Source: Cyclobacteriaceae bacterium (lineage in GTDB: Bacteria; Bacteroidota; Bacteroidia; Cytophagales; Cyclobacteriaceae). From it: a stretch of 19,279 nt of DNA. The notes under the pieces are model-generated. The model did not search any database. It was not told the DNA's origin and saw only the letters and a program-made list of their open reading frames with translations. Positions 5,507 to 12,924 of this stretch are shown piece by piece. Within the stretch, counting starts at the first letter, position 1; each line of letters starts with the position of its first letter. The position numbers and the translations under genes are program-made. Location: assembly GCA_009885605.1 (NCBI GenBank), contig VFKK01000070.1:1-19279 (forward strand), written 5' to 3'.

Positions 5507-8386
5507 CTACCAGGTTCTTCCCCCCGGAGGTCTTCCCATTTGCCATGGTTGCTGAGGCTCTGCTGCAGGCTGCTTGAAGTTTCCGATGATGTACGTGAAA
5601 GTCAGCATGCCATATCGGGTGAGTACGTTTGTAAACACGTCTGTTACAGAGACATCTGAAATAGTTCTGCTGATGCTGTTGTTTTCATTTAGCAAGTCAA
5701 ATATCACCACCTTCAATTCAGCTTTGTTGTTTTTCGCAAAGCGATATCCGCCTTCGATATTCCAAAGCCAGAAATTCTGGTTGAAACCCTCAGTCAATCC
5801 GGTGTACAACGTGTGATTCAAATTATTTCCAATAAATAACTTTCCATTATTTGGAGAGAAATAAAGCCTCAAATTAGATTCCTGGAAATAATAATTATTA
5901 TCCTGAGTAGTCTGCAAACTACTGTTTACAATGTTGTAAGTACCGGTGCTGCTCACAGTGAAATCAAAGTTCTTGCTCACGTTACTGGTGAATGTCAGCC
6001 CCTGACTCAAAGCAAGGTTATCATTCAGGTTTTTCTCCCCATTGATGATACCGGGAATCCGGTTAAAGTTCACTCGGGAATTCAAGTTGAAGTTGGTTTT
6101 GATCCCCTTGATCGGTGCACCGTAGGTAAGGAAAAAGCTGGTTCGGAAGTTTCCATCCAGGTTGATCGGCTGTGAGATTTGTCCTCCCGGACGAAGCAGA
6201 ATCTCATCATTGATGAGCGTGTCTTTAGCTGTGATGAAAGTATTGCTACCGATGTAATTGCTGGTTCCTGAGTAATTCAGGAATAGGAAAAGCGTTCTGG
6301 ACTTCTCCAGATTCACCTTGCTCACGTTTGCAAAGATGTTGTGATTGAAACTTTGCCCCAGATTCGGATTACCCACGCTAAGGTTGAGTGGATTTGAGTT
6401 GTTGACCACATTCTGCAATTCTCTCACACTTGGCTCATCGGTGTCGGTTCGATATCTGAATCGATAACTCAACCCTTTTTCAGTATTCCGATAGTTGACA
6501 TTGGCACTTGGCAGGATGTTGTTAAAATCCCTGACAAAGACACCTTCTGTAGGAAAAAAGGCCTCATTGTCCAATCTCGAGTTTTGGTAGTCGAGGTTGA
6601 AATTCAGGTTCCAGCCTGCACTATTATACGCATACCCTGATCTCAATCTGTGGGTGATGAACTTGTTATCAAACTCATTACTCAGGGCTGTGTCTAGTTC
6701 AAACAAACCGGGAGTTTCACCTAACACATAGACTTTCTGATCAGAGGAAGTCATGTTATTTCCAACCTGATATCCGAATGTTCCGATTGCCTTTTCTCCC
6801 AAAGGTTCGGTCCAAGTGAGGTTCATCCGATAATTAAATCCGTCTGAAAGTGCCTCCGTTTCCTGAATTATCGTGTCAAGTCTGTCTCTGTTATAATCGA
6901 TACTCGCAGCTAACAGATCCGAAAATTGGTCACGCTTGGTCCACGCAGTAAACACATCTGTGGAAAGTGTCCTTCCCTTCTTTTCAAATTTGTAGCGATA
7001 CGTAAGGTTATTTGCAATATTGAAAGACTTGGTCTCTGCATCCGAAACGGACCTCAAAGCACTCAAAGAATCTCCCGTACTTGCCAGGGTCAATGCATCC
7101 CGGTCGCTAAATGAATTATTGGTCTGGAATGAAATATTCGGGGTGATTATGATGGAGTTCTTCGCATTCAAATCTGCCTCGATCCGGGCGTTCACCCGAT
7201 GGTTGAAATTATCAGCAGTGCTTGTCAGATTTTCCTGATAGATCTGGCTGAGCGATTCATTGATCACCGTTTCGCGGTTGGTGATTTGTTGAAGGGTGTT
7301 TGCCGTATTGTTGAAAAAATAACTTCCGGAAAAATTTACCTTCTTTCCCCATTTGTCACTGTAGTTCAATCCCAATGCATTGGTATCGGTGATTCCTCCG
7401 GAATTGCCCACGAAGAAATTGTTATTCCCGCCTCCGCCAAACCGGTTACCCCCGCCTCCGGGTCGTCCGCCTCCTCCACCTCCGGCACCTGCAACGGCCG
7501 AGACACCGGCAAGATCCTGACTTGAGAAGTTTTGCTGGTTGATGTTATTGAACAAACCCAGAATCGAGATTTTCTGATCTCCTTTAAACAGGTTGATACT
7601 TCCTCCTGCGGAATAGCGATCATCTGTTCCATATCCGGCGTATGCTCTTCCGAATTGGCCATTTTTGCTATTTTCTTTCAGGATAATGTTGATCGTTTTG
7701 GTGTAATTCCCATCATCAAAACCAGTTAATCTACTTTGATCCGAACGCTGATCCAAGACCTCAACACGATCAATCGCGTCAGCAGGAAGATTTCGAAGGG
7801 CAATGCTGGGATCCGAACCGAAGAATTCACGACCATCAACCAGGATTTTTTGAACCTGCTCACCCTGAGCTTGCACCTGGCCATTTTGAAAAGTCACTCC
7901 CGGAAGCTTTCGGATCAAATCTTCTGCTTGGGCATTTTCCTGCGTTTTAAAAGCGCTGGCATTGAAGGAGGTCGTATCGCCTCTCATTTCTCCCACCGGA
8001 GATTGACCTTCAATCAGCACCTCTCCCAGCAGTTTGGTATCTTCTAACAGGATGAAATCGCCCAGAACTACGGGTTCACGCATCTCATGGATCCTGGTTA
8101 TTGTCTGATAGCCGATGAATTTTATTTCAATTTTCACCGAAGGAATATTCGGTCTTACGACTTCAAATTTTCCTTGTGCATCTGTCACTGTTCCGACCAA
8201 AAGTGAGTCTGTGACGGTTTTGATCAAGATATTAGCTCCAATCATTGGAGTCTTGGCAGCTCCATCAATTACGGTTCCTGTAAATTTCCGTTCCGGTCGG
8301 GGTTCTCCGGTAGGTCTTTGTCCATAGACAGAAAAAACCAGCGAAAAAATAAAAAACAAAGTTAAAACAGGGTAGATCTTTTTCAT
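5507..8386 (-). CDS. TonB-receptor-like outer-membrane beta-barrel protein
   Basis: This 959-residue protein has a signal peptide (1-22, ending VYGQ), a carboxypeptidase-regulatory-like beta-sandwich (about 36-115, with GANILI and GTVTDAQGKFEV), a plug domain (about 130-238, with LIRKLPGV and ILVDGREFFGSDP), and a large barrel (about 240-937) ending in the aromatic strand GMLTFTYIIGNF. This matches the outer-membrane protein beta-barrel family (OMP_b-brl_3 type) common in Bacteroidota. No SusD partner, lipoprotein or anti-sigma gene sits beside it, so the substrate is unknown; peptides, siderophores or a non-transport role are all possible. Oddities are a glycine-rich stretch at about 300-332 and a Pro/Gly tail of about 22 residues after the last strand. 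The ATG at 8386 gives the signal peptide. A weak -7-like TACTTTCG lies at 8420-8427. Confidence 0.9.
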   Translation of the reverse strand: MKKIYPVLTLFFIFSLVFSVYGQRPTGEPRPERKFTGTVIDGAAKTPMIGANILIKTVTDSLLVGTVTDAQGKFEVVRPNIPSVKIEIKFIGYQTITRIHEMREPVVLGDFILLEDTKLLGEVLIEGQSPVGEMRGDTTSFNASAFKTQENAQAEDLIRKLPGVTFQNGQVQAQGEQVQKILVDGREFFGSDPSIALRNLPADAIDRVEVLDQRSDQSRLTGFDDGNYTKTINIILKENSKNGQFGRAYAGYGTDDRYSAGGSINLFKGDQKISILGLFNNINQQNFSSQDLAGVSAVAGAGGGGGGRPGGGGNRFGGGGNNNFFVGNSGGITDTNALGLNYSDKWGKKVNFSGSYFFNNTANTLQQITNRETVINESLSQIYQENLTSTADNFNHRVNARIEADLNAKNSIIITPNISFQTNNSFSDRDALTLASTGDSLSALRSVSDAETKSFNIANNLTYRYKFEKKGRTLSTDVFTAWTKRDQFSDLLAASIDYNRDRLDTIIQETEALSDGFNYRMNLTWTEPLGEKAIGTFGYQVGNNMTSSDQKVYVLGETPGLFELDTALSNEFDNKFITHRLRSGYAYNSAGWNLNFNLDYQNSRLDNEAFFPTEGVFVRDFNNILPSANVNYRNTEKGLSYRFRYRTDTDEPSVRELQNVVNNSNPLNLSVGNPNLGQSFNHNIFANVSKVNLEKSRTLFLFLNYSGTSNYIGSNTFITAKDTLINDEILLRPGGQISQPINLDGNFRTSFFLTYGAPIKGIKTNFNLNSRVNFNRIPGIINGEKNLNDNLALSQGLTFTSNVSKNFDFTVSSTGTYNIVNSSLQTTQDNNYYFQESNLRLYFSPNNGKLFIGNNLNHTLYTGLTEGFNQNFWLWNIEGGYRFAKNNKAELKVVIFDLLNENNSISRTISDVSVTDVFTNVLTRYGMLTFTYIIGNFKQPAAEPQQPWQMGRPPGGRTW

Positions 8387-8500
8387 ATCAGTACAAATGT
8401 CTTATTCTTTGACTGATCTCGAAAGTAAAGGTTTATCCCTGTCTGATGAAAAATTGGAATGGAGAAAGAAACGGATAAATGGTCCGTAACTGATTTATAA

Positions 8501-8836
8501 TTAAATCTTTGACATGATTTCAGGATACGAAATTCCATAGTGACTGTTGTCGTACACAGCCGTTCTGTTTTTGATCAGGATTACTTGCGGAGATTCATGA
8601 GGCACTGCAAATTCACTGGCTACCAAATCGGAAATATTCCGATCAGCGATCAGATCCAGGAAATAGACTATGACTTTTTCATCATCGCCCACTTTCCAGT
8701 TGCGGCGCACCCGATCCAAGGACATGCTGCTGATGGAACATCTGGTGCTATGCTTGAAAATCAAAACTGGCATCTCTTCGCTCAGTTTTTTGATTTCTTC
8801 AATTTGGGATGCCTGAATAAGTTTATTCCAATTCAT
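8501..8836 (-). CDS. ytxJ: Bacillithiol-system redox protein YtxJ (monothiol bacilliredoxin)
   Basis: This 111-residue cytoplasmic thioredoxin-like protein carries FKHSTRCSISSMSLDR at about 27-42, the hallmark of the YtxJ/BrxC family (DUF2847). The active site has a single cysteine, Cys33, so it would work as a monothiol bacilliredoxin that removes bacillithiol from oxidised proteins. The conserved cis-proline region of the fold appears as ESPQVILI (about 82-89). Length matches the family. It is transcribed toward the barrel gene (114-base gap) and divergently from the DUF4403 gene (72-base gap). No bacillithiol biosynthesis gene lies in the window. The family name is secure; actual use of bacillithiol by this organism is inferred. 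Confidence 0.9.
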   Translation of the reverse strand: MNWNKLIQASQIEEIKKLSEEMPVLIFKHSTRCSISSMSLDRVRRNWKVGDDEKVIVYFLDLIADRNISDLVASEFAVPHESPQVILIKNRTAVYDNSHYGISYPEIMSKI

Positions 8837-8908
8837 TTTTGATATTTTTTACCTTTAGGGCAATAGATACGGGGACAAATAAGTTCCCTTTCTAACGATT
8901 CCCTTCAA

Positions 8909-10312
8909 ATGATGAAAATACATTTCCGGCGCGACTTGAAAAAATACCTGGTTGTCATTCTCTTTTCTCCCTTTATTATTTCTTCCTGCAAAAGTTTGAA
9001 CCCGGCGGCAGTACCTCCAACGATGACTCCTCCGGTTTCCTATTCAACGGCAAATGTACCCCTTGTCATTCCAAAGCAGACCTTGGACAATCTCATCAAC
9101 CAGCAAATTCCCAGAATTCTGCTGGAAGAAAAAGGATTAGATATGGGAAATGGGATTCAGGGAGATCTGACTTTTACCAGAAATGGCGAGGCATCCTGGA
9201 AAAGTCTTGACGGTCAGCAGATCGAAGTCACGATTCCGGTAAGGATCCAGGGTGAACTTGGTCTTAAGAAAGGCGGGCTTGGCAATTTCTTCCAATCAAA
9301 AGTTCCTCTGGACAAATCTTTTAAACCAGTTTTTGTGCTCAATCCGGAGATCAATTCGGATTGGGGTCTGGAAATCCGCGATTTTGAGCTACTTGACCTG
9401 GGAGGGAAAATCGAGCTGAGCGTACTGGGAATGGATCTGGATCTTAGCGGAATTGTAAGAAAAGAAATCCGAAACTGGGCATCTCAAAAATTTGGTGAAG
9501 GCAAAACACTCGTCAGTTTCAAACCTTTCGTTACTTCTGCATGGGATCGAGTAGGAAAACCTTTTATGGTGGATTTTGGTCCAGGAAAAACCGGCTTTTC
9601 TGTACAGCCGGAGTCTGTCAAACTGAAAGAATTCTTTGACTCCGGCCAGAATTACAACCTATGGCTTGGACTAAACGGAAAAGTAAATACTCATCCCGCG
9701 GAAGCTTTCCCTTCACGAGCTTTCCCTCTTCCGGGATTAAGCGTCAACGAAAACTCTGAAAACAAACTCGAAATCGTTCTGCCGCTGACACTCACCTATT
9801 CTCAACTCAATGAGCTTTTGGGGGAAAATCTGAATGGAAAAACATTCAAAGTTGACAAAAAGACCAGCATGACTCCATCCAATATTCAGAGCAGCGCTTT
9901 CGGAGAATTGCTAGCTGTAAGCATGGATTTTTTTGCGGAGCAGTCCAATGGAAAAAGCCTGAACGGAAAGCTTTTTGTAGTGGGAAAACCTGCCTACGAT
10001 GCTGCTACTCAAAGTCTGATTTTGAAAGATCTCAACTTTAAAATTGAAAGCGGAAACCTAGGTGCGCAAACCAGCATTGGCCTTAAAAAGGGGAAAATCA
10101 TTCGTCAGATTGAGAAGCGGGCAGTTTTCCCGATTGGAAATGTCCTTGAGGAAAGTCTGGGAGGAATTCAAAATCGCTTGGCTCTTGACACTCCTTATGC
10201 TAATCTCAAAGTCAGTGGCGTGACGATCATTCCCGGAGAATTTTTCCCAACAGCAAACGGACTTATGGTTCAGCTCATAGCCACTGGCAAAGTGGACGTG
10301 AGATGGAAATAA
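8909..10312 (+). CDS. DUF4403 family lipoprotein
   Basis: This 467-residue protein begins with a basic N-terminus and a hydrophobic stretch ending ISSC, a lipobox that makes Cys27 the lipidated residue. The residues after Cys (KSLNP) are not an acidic surface-export signal, so it may stay on the periplasmic side. The rest is beta-rich with amphipathic alternation and segments such as IPVRIQGELGL and LPLTLTYSQLNELL, which I recognise as DUF4403, a Bacteroidota/Proteobacteria family of unknown function. Its two similar halves and long beta strands suggest a lipid-binding tubular fold, but that is speculative. I chose ATG 8909; ATG 8912 would remove one residue. It is probably monocistronic and ends at a terminator shared with the HEAT gene. 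Confidence 0.8.
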   Translation: MMKIHFRRDLKKYLVVILFSPFIISSCKSLNPAAVPPTMTPPVSYSTANVPLVIPKQTLDNLINQQIPRILLEEKGLDMGNGIQGDLTFTRNGEASWKSLDGQQIEVTIPVRIQGELGLKKGGLGNFFQSKVPLDKSFKPVFVLNPEINSDWGLEIRDFELLDLGGKIELSVLGMDLDLSGIVRKEIRNWASQKFGEGKTLVSFKPFVTSAWDRVGKPFMVDFGPGKTGFSVQPESVKLKEFFDSGQNYNLWLGLNGKVNTHPAEAFPSRAFPLPGLSVNENSENKLEIVLPLTLTYSQLNELLGENLNGKTFKVDKKTSMTPSNIQSSAFGELLAVSMDFFAEQSNGKSLNGKLFVVGKPAYDAATQSLILKDLNFKIESGNLGAQTSIGLKKGKIIRQIEKRAVFPIGNVLEESLGGIQNRLALDTPYANLKVSGVTIIPGEFFPTANGLMVQLIATGKVDVRWK

Positions 10313-10341
10313 AAAAGGACCGTCGATTTGACGATCCTTTT
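10313..10341. terminator. Bidirectional intrinsic terminator between DUF4403 and HEAT genes
   Basis: A 12-position stem (AAAAGGACCGTC with GACGATCCTTTT, one C-A mismatch) closes a GATTT loop at 10325-10329. T runs follow on both strands, stronger on the minus strand. It lies directly after the DUF4403 stop and 17 bases past the HEAT stop. Confidence 0.87.
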
Positions 10342-10358
10342 GTTTCATTCGATTTGCT

Positions 10359-10844
10359 TCATTTGATCTTTTTCAAAAAATCCAAAGCTGCGGATTTGAC
10401 TTCCTCATCAAAAAAGGTCTTGGAAATTTTGTCGATTTTAGGTTGAAGATTTTTTCCCAGCTTCATCGCTGTAGCCGACCTGAGTGCAAATTTCACCACC
10501 GAGGCATCCGAATCTTCCAAAGATCTTTGAAGGATTTTTTCTGCAACGGCCGCGCTTTTCTTTTGTGCTCCGAAAGCTGCTGCGATCCTCACCGGTGCGA
10601 TTCCCTGACTAGCTGCTTTTTCCAAAATCGGATTCGCAGCTTCATCATCGATAAACCCAAGGAGATATGCTGCTTTGATGGCGAGATTCTCGTCACTTCC
10701 TACTACCAAGTCTCCCAAAATCGGGATTGCAGCCTTGCCAAACTTAGCAGCGCCTGCCGGGTAGTCTAATTCATCCTGCCTAAGAAAATCTAGGAGATCT
10801 TGTATTTCAAAAGCCTTTGTGGCTGTACTTCTTGATTGTGCCAT
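10359..10844 (-). CDS. Small HEAT-repeat protein
   Basis: This 161-residue protein is almost wholly alpha-helical and built from about four HEAT-like helix pairs (roughly 25-60, 61-90, 91-122, 123-160). The pattern is A/L-rich helices with Asp/Glu-Asn turns, for example AIKAAYLLGFIDDEAANPIL and VRIAAAFGAQ. It has no signal peptide or membrane segment, so it should be cytoplasmic. HEAT repeats act as protein-binding scaffolds. Its start is 24 bases after the stop of the LGFP-repeat protease gene on the same strand, so the two are likely co-transcribed and may interact. No catalytic residues are visible. A function as chaperone, adaptor or inhibitor of the protease is a guess from position only. 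Confidence 0.82.
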   Translation of the reverse strand: MAQSRSTATKAFEIQDLLDFLRQDELDYPAGAAKFGKAAIPILGDLVVGSDENLAIKAAYLLGFIDDEAANPILEKAASQGIAPVRIAAAFGAQKKSAAVAEKILQRSLEDSDASVVKFALRSATAMKLGKNLQPKIDKISKTFFDEEVKSAALDFLKKIK

Positions 10845-10868
10845 AATTTTAAAAATTTAGAGTGGACA

Positions 10869-12107
10869 TTATAGAACGGTACTTAGTGCTGAAGCTCTCA
10901 TCGTACTGGATTCTGTAGATGTCAAATCAGGTGGCGGGTTGGTAATGTTAAACGTACCATTTCCTGTCATCAAACGGTTATTATCATTTACGTGACTTAA
11001 TCCCAACACGTGTCCAAACTCATGACCCAAGGTCCATCTGCTGGCAGATCTCACCACGACACAACCCGGCCTTCCAGCAGGGTGAGCCGCACAGCCGTTA
11101 TAACCTGGAACAGTGCTTCGAACATAATAGACAACCACATCATTTGCACCGACGAAATTACGCTGGCCAAAAAGGGTGATTTGTTCCGCTGTAACACTTC
11201 CCATCGTGCAACCTCCAACGTCTACATCATTCAACGAGGGGATGGAAAGATTCTCTGTAGTCGCCCAATCCACTCGTAATCCTGCCATGGCATATACTTC
11301 CTGCATGGCCGCAAATTGTTGATTCAGGGTAAATGAAGTTGGATTTTCAAGGATTTTCACATGAACTCTGACTCTCTCCCTCAATACCCTGGCACCTGCT
11401 GTAGGCGACCAATAAATACTTCCCCTTTGAAAATGGGAAATACGTGCATCTCCCCCGAAAACCACAAGCTCATCAGAAATCGGGTAGCCAAGAACACTTC
11501 TTTCCCAACCAATGGAAGCCCAATGAGAACGGATCAGTCCATGAACTTCAAAAGCGCCTGTTCCCGGTGACCAATAAATACTTCCATGCTGAAAGTGATT
11601 ATATCGACCAACGCCATCCGGAGTGGTAGTCTCATTTGTCAGGAGATATCCCAAAAAACTTCGCTCCCAACCCAGATTTGAATACTTACCCCGAATTGCT
11701 CCATGAACTTCCCATGCCCCTGTGGCCGGACTCCAATAAATACTTCCTCCCTGAAAATGATTATACCTGCCAACGCCATCGGGTGTCGCAGTCTCATCAG
11801 TCAAAGGATAGCCCAAAAAACTTCGCTCCCAACCCAGCGATTGCCACCGAGCACGAATCAATCCATGTACCTCATGCGCTCCGGTCGAAGGGTGATAGTA
11901 AATGGAACCATTGACATAATGTTGGTAAGAACCAATATTGTCAGGACACTTGGTAATTGATGTGATGGCCACACCCAACCAACCGCCTGCACCACCCAGC
12001 GCACGATACTTTGCCGTTATCGGATGCTGGTACAACAGGAGATCTTCAATCGATGCGATGTTGAGATCCCTGCTAACAATTTGGGGGTCAATTTTGAATT
12101 TTGACAT
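10869..12107 (-). CDS. Metzincin-like zinc metalloprotease with LGFP-type repeats
   Basis: This 412-residue protein has two parts. Residues 39-240 are four tandem repeats of 54 residues, each with an LGYP-like turn (LGVA 44, LGYP 98, LGYL 152, LGYP 206) and GSIYWSPxTGAxEVHG, which matches LGFP repeats known from actinobacterial and other cell-envelope proteins. Residues 245-412 are a protease domain with HEFGHVLGLSH at 362-372 (the HExxHxxGxxH zinc site: His362, His366, His372, catalytic Glu363) and a possible Met-turn at Met380 (NRLM). It resembles matrixin-like peptidases of bacteria. Cysteines 300, 339 and 349 could form disulfides. No signal peptide, lipobox, membrane helix or C-terminal sorting domain is visible; the N-terminus is MSKFKIDPQIVSR. 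It heads a two-gene unit with the HEAT protein. Confidence 0.87.
   Translation of the reverse strand: MSKFKIDPQIVSRDLNIASIEDLLLYQHPITAKYRALGGAGGWLGVAITSITKCPDNIGSYQHYVNGSIYYHPSTGAHEVHGLIRARWQSLGWERSFLGYPLTDETATPDGVGRYNHFQGGSIYWSPATGAWEVHGAIRGKYSNLGWERSFLGYLLTNETTTPDGVGRYNHFQHGSIYWSPGTGAFEVHGLIRSHWASIGWERSVLGYPISDELVVFGGDARISHFQRGSIYWSPTAGARVLRERVRVHVKILENPTSFTLNQQFAAMQEVYAMAGLRVDWATTENLSIPSLNDVDVGGCTMGSVTAEQITLFGQRNFVGANDVVVYYVRSTVPGYNGCAAHPAGRPGCVVVRSASRWTLGHEFGHVLGLSHVNDNNRLMTGNGTFNITNPPPDLTSTESSTMRASALSTVL
11388..11993 (-). repeat. 162-base coding repeat array (four LGFP-type units)
   Basis: The protease gene holds tandem units with a period of 162 bases (54 codons). Units 2 and 3 are the closest at DNA level: 26 bases at 11650-11675 recur exactly at 11812-11837. 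Unit 1 (N-terminal) and unit 4 are more diverged. This points to fairly recent duplication of the inner units. Confidence 0.85.
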
Positions 12108-12180
12108 AGAATAGTAGGTTAAAAATTATGAAAAAAATATCAAATAAATTTAATCATAAAGTACTGAAAACAAGGATTTT

Positions 12181-12198
12181 ATGTCATTTTTTTGACAT
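12181..12198. promoter_or_regulatory. Inverted repeat upstream of the LGFP-protease gene, possible operator
   Basis: ATGTCA at 12181-12186 and TGACAT at 12193-12198 form a perfect dyad with a six-T spacer, 74 bases upstream of the protease ATG in AT-rich DNA. It could be an operator for a dimeric regulator or simply a second weak hairpin behind the exonuclease terminator. The rest of 12108-12246 is AT-rich and holds no gene. Confidence 0.35.
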
Positions 12199-12222
12199 CA
12201 AAAAAAGTGCATTTCCAATGCA
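12199..12222 (-). terminator. Probable terminator of the DUF294-exonuclease operon
   Basis: On the minus strand TGCATT pairs with AATGCA across a three-base GGA loop, preceded by a T tract (12223-12230) and followed by C and at least six T (12201-12206). It lies 25 bases after the exonuclease stop. The stem is short (six pairs) but the T tract is strong. Confidence 0.65.
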
Positions 12223-12246
12223 AAAAAAATCAAATATTATCCCGCC

Positions 12247-12924
12247 TCACCAAGATTTGCTGAGGGCGGAAAAGTCTCTTATCCCTTTATTTTTTGCTAC
12301 AACCAATAATTTTAATAGTAACTGGGCAGTCAAAAAGGCGTCTCCGGCGGCAGTATGTCGATCGTCTTTCTGAATTCCGTATCGATCACATAGAGAATCA
12401 AGACTATACTCCTCAGGTTTGAATTGGTGACGGTCCGCATTAGGTCCCTGCTCAAGACGGATCGCTAAATTCATCGTATCGACGCAAAAATTAGGAAAAT
12501 CCTCCAATCCAAAAGGCTTGCAAGTCTTCAGCAACATCTCAAGATCAAATCCGAGGTGATGACCCACCAAAATTGAGTCACCTAAATAGGATAGCAGGTT
12601 TGGGACAAATTCGGATATCTGAACCGGAGTTTTTGATTCCAGCAGACCGTGAATGGCTGCGGTCGCTTTCCCATTTTTTGGAGAAACCGGATACCACTCC
12701 ACGGCAGTACTTACTTGAATAGTCATTTGGGAGATTTTGATTGCCCCAAAAGAAAGAATGAAATCCTGAGCTGGGTTTAATCCTGTGGTTTCAGTATCCA
12801 ACACAACGAAATTGAGTTGGTCAATCGCTCTTATTCCAGGAATTGGGGTTCTGGACTGCTGCAGAAAAGAAGCAACAAAATCTGCTTTTTCGCTTTTCGG
12901 TTTCCAAAATTTCCACCAGCTCAT
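12247..12924 (-). CDS. DnaQ-like 3'-5' exonuclease (DEDDh)
   Basis: This 225-residue protein carries the three exonuclease motifs of the DEDDh group: ExoI VLDTETTGL (Asp43, Glu45), ExoII GHHLGFDLEML (Asp127) and ExoIII RHTAAGDA (His190, Asp195). These bind two metal ions and hydrolyse DNA or RNA from the 3' end, as in the polymerase III epsilon subunit and RNase T. The N-terminal 35 residues (Trp-rich WWKFWKPK) are not part of the domain. The ATG overlaps the stop of the upstream cNMP/CBS gene by four bases (ATGA), so translation is coupled. It is probably not the replicative proofreading subunit, because this paralogue sits with signalling and acetate genes. The substrate is unknown. A terminator follows. 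Confidence 0.92.
   Translation of the reverse strand: MSWWKFWKPKSEKADFVASFLQQSRTPIPGIRAIDQLNFVVLDTETTGLNPAQDFILSFGAIKISQMTIQVSTAVEWYPVSPKNGKATAAIHGLLESKTPVQISEFVPNLLSYLGDSILVGHHLGFDLEMLLKTCKPFGLEDFPNFCVDTMNLAIRLEQGPNADRHQFKPEEYSLDSLCDRYGIQKDDRHTAAGDAFLTAQLLLKLLVVAKNKGIRDFSALSKSW

Noticed and set aside
5426..5659. Plus-strand open frame after the fasciclin gene
   Set aside because: It begins inside the terminator hairpin and continues antisense into the barrel gene.
7366..7662. Second minus-strand frame of 98 codons within the barrel gene
   Set aside because: It is another frame of the glycine-rich part of the barrel gene, open because of the biased GC-rich codons there.
8909..10312. Outer-surface lipoprotein export signal after Cys27
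   Set aside because: The residues after the cysteine (KSLNP) lack the acidic cluster of the Bacteroidota surface-export signal.
12128..12373. Plus-strand open frame of 81 codons
   Set aside because: It runs through an AT-rich gap holding the terminator and dyad and then antisense into the exonuclease C-terminus; composition is Lys/Asn-rich as expected from AT-rich DNA.
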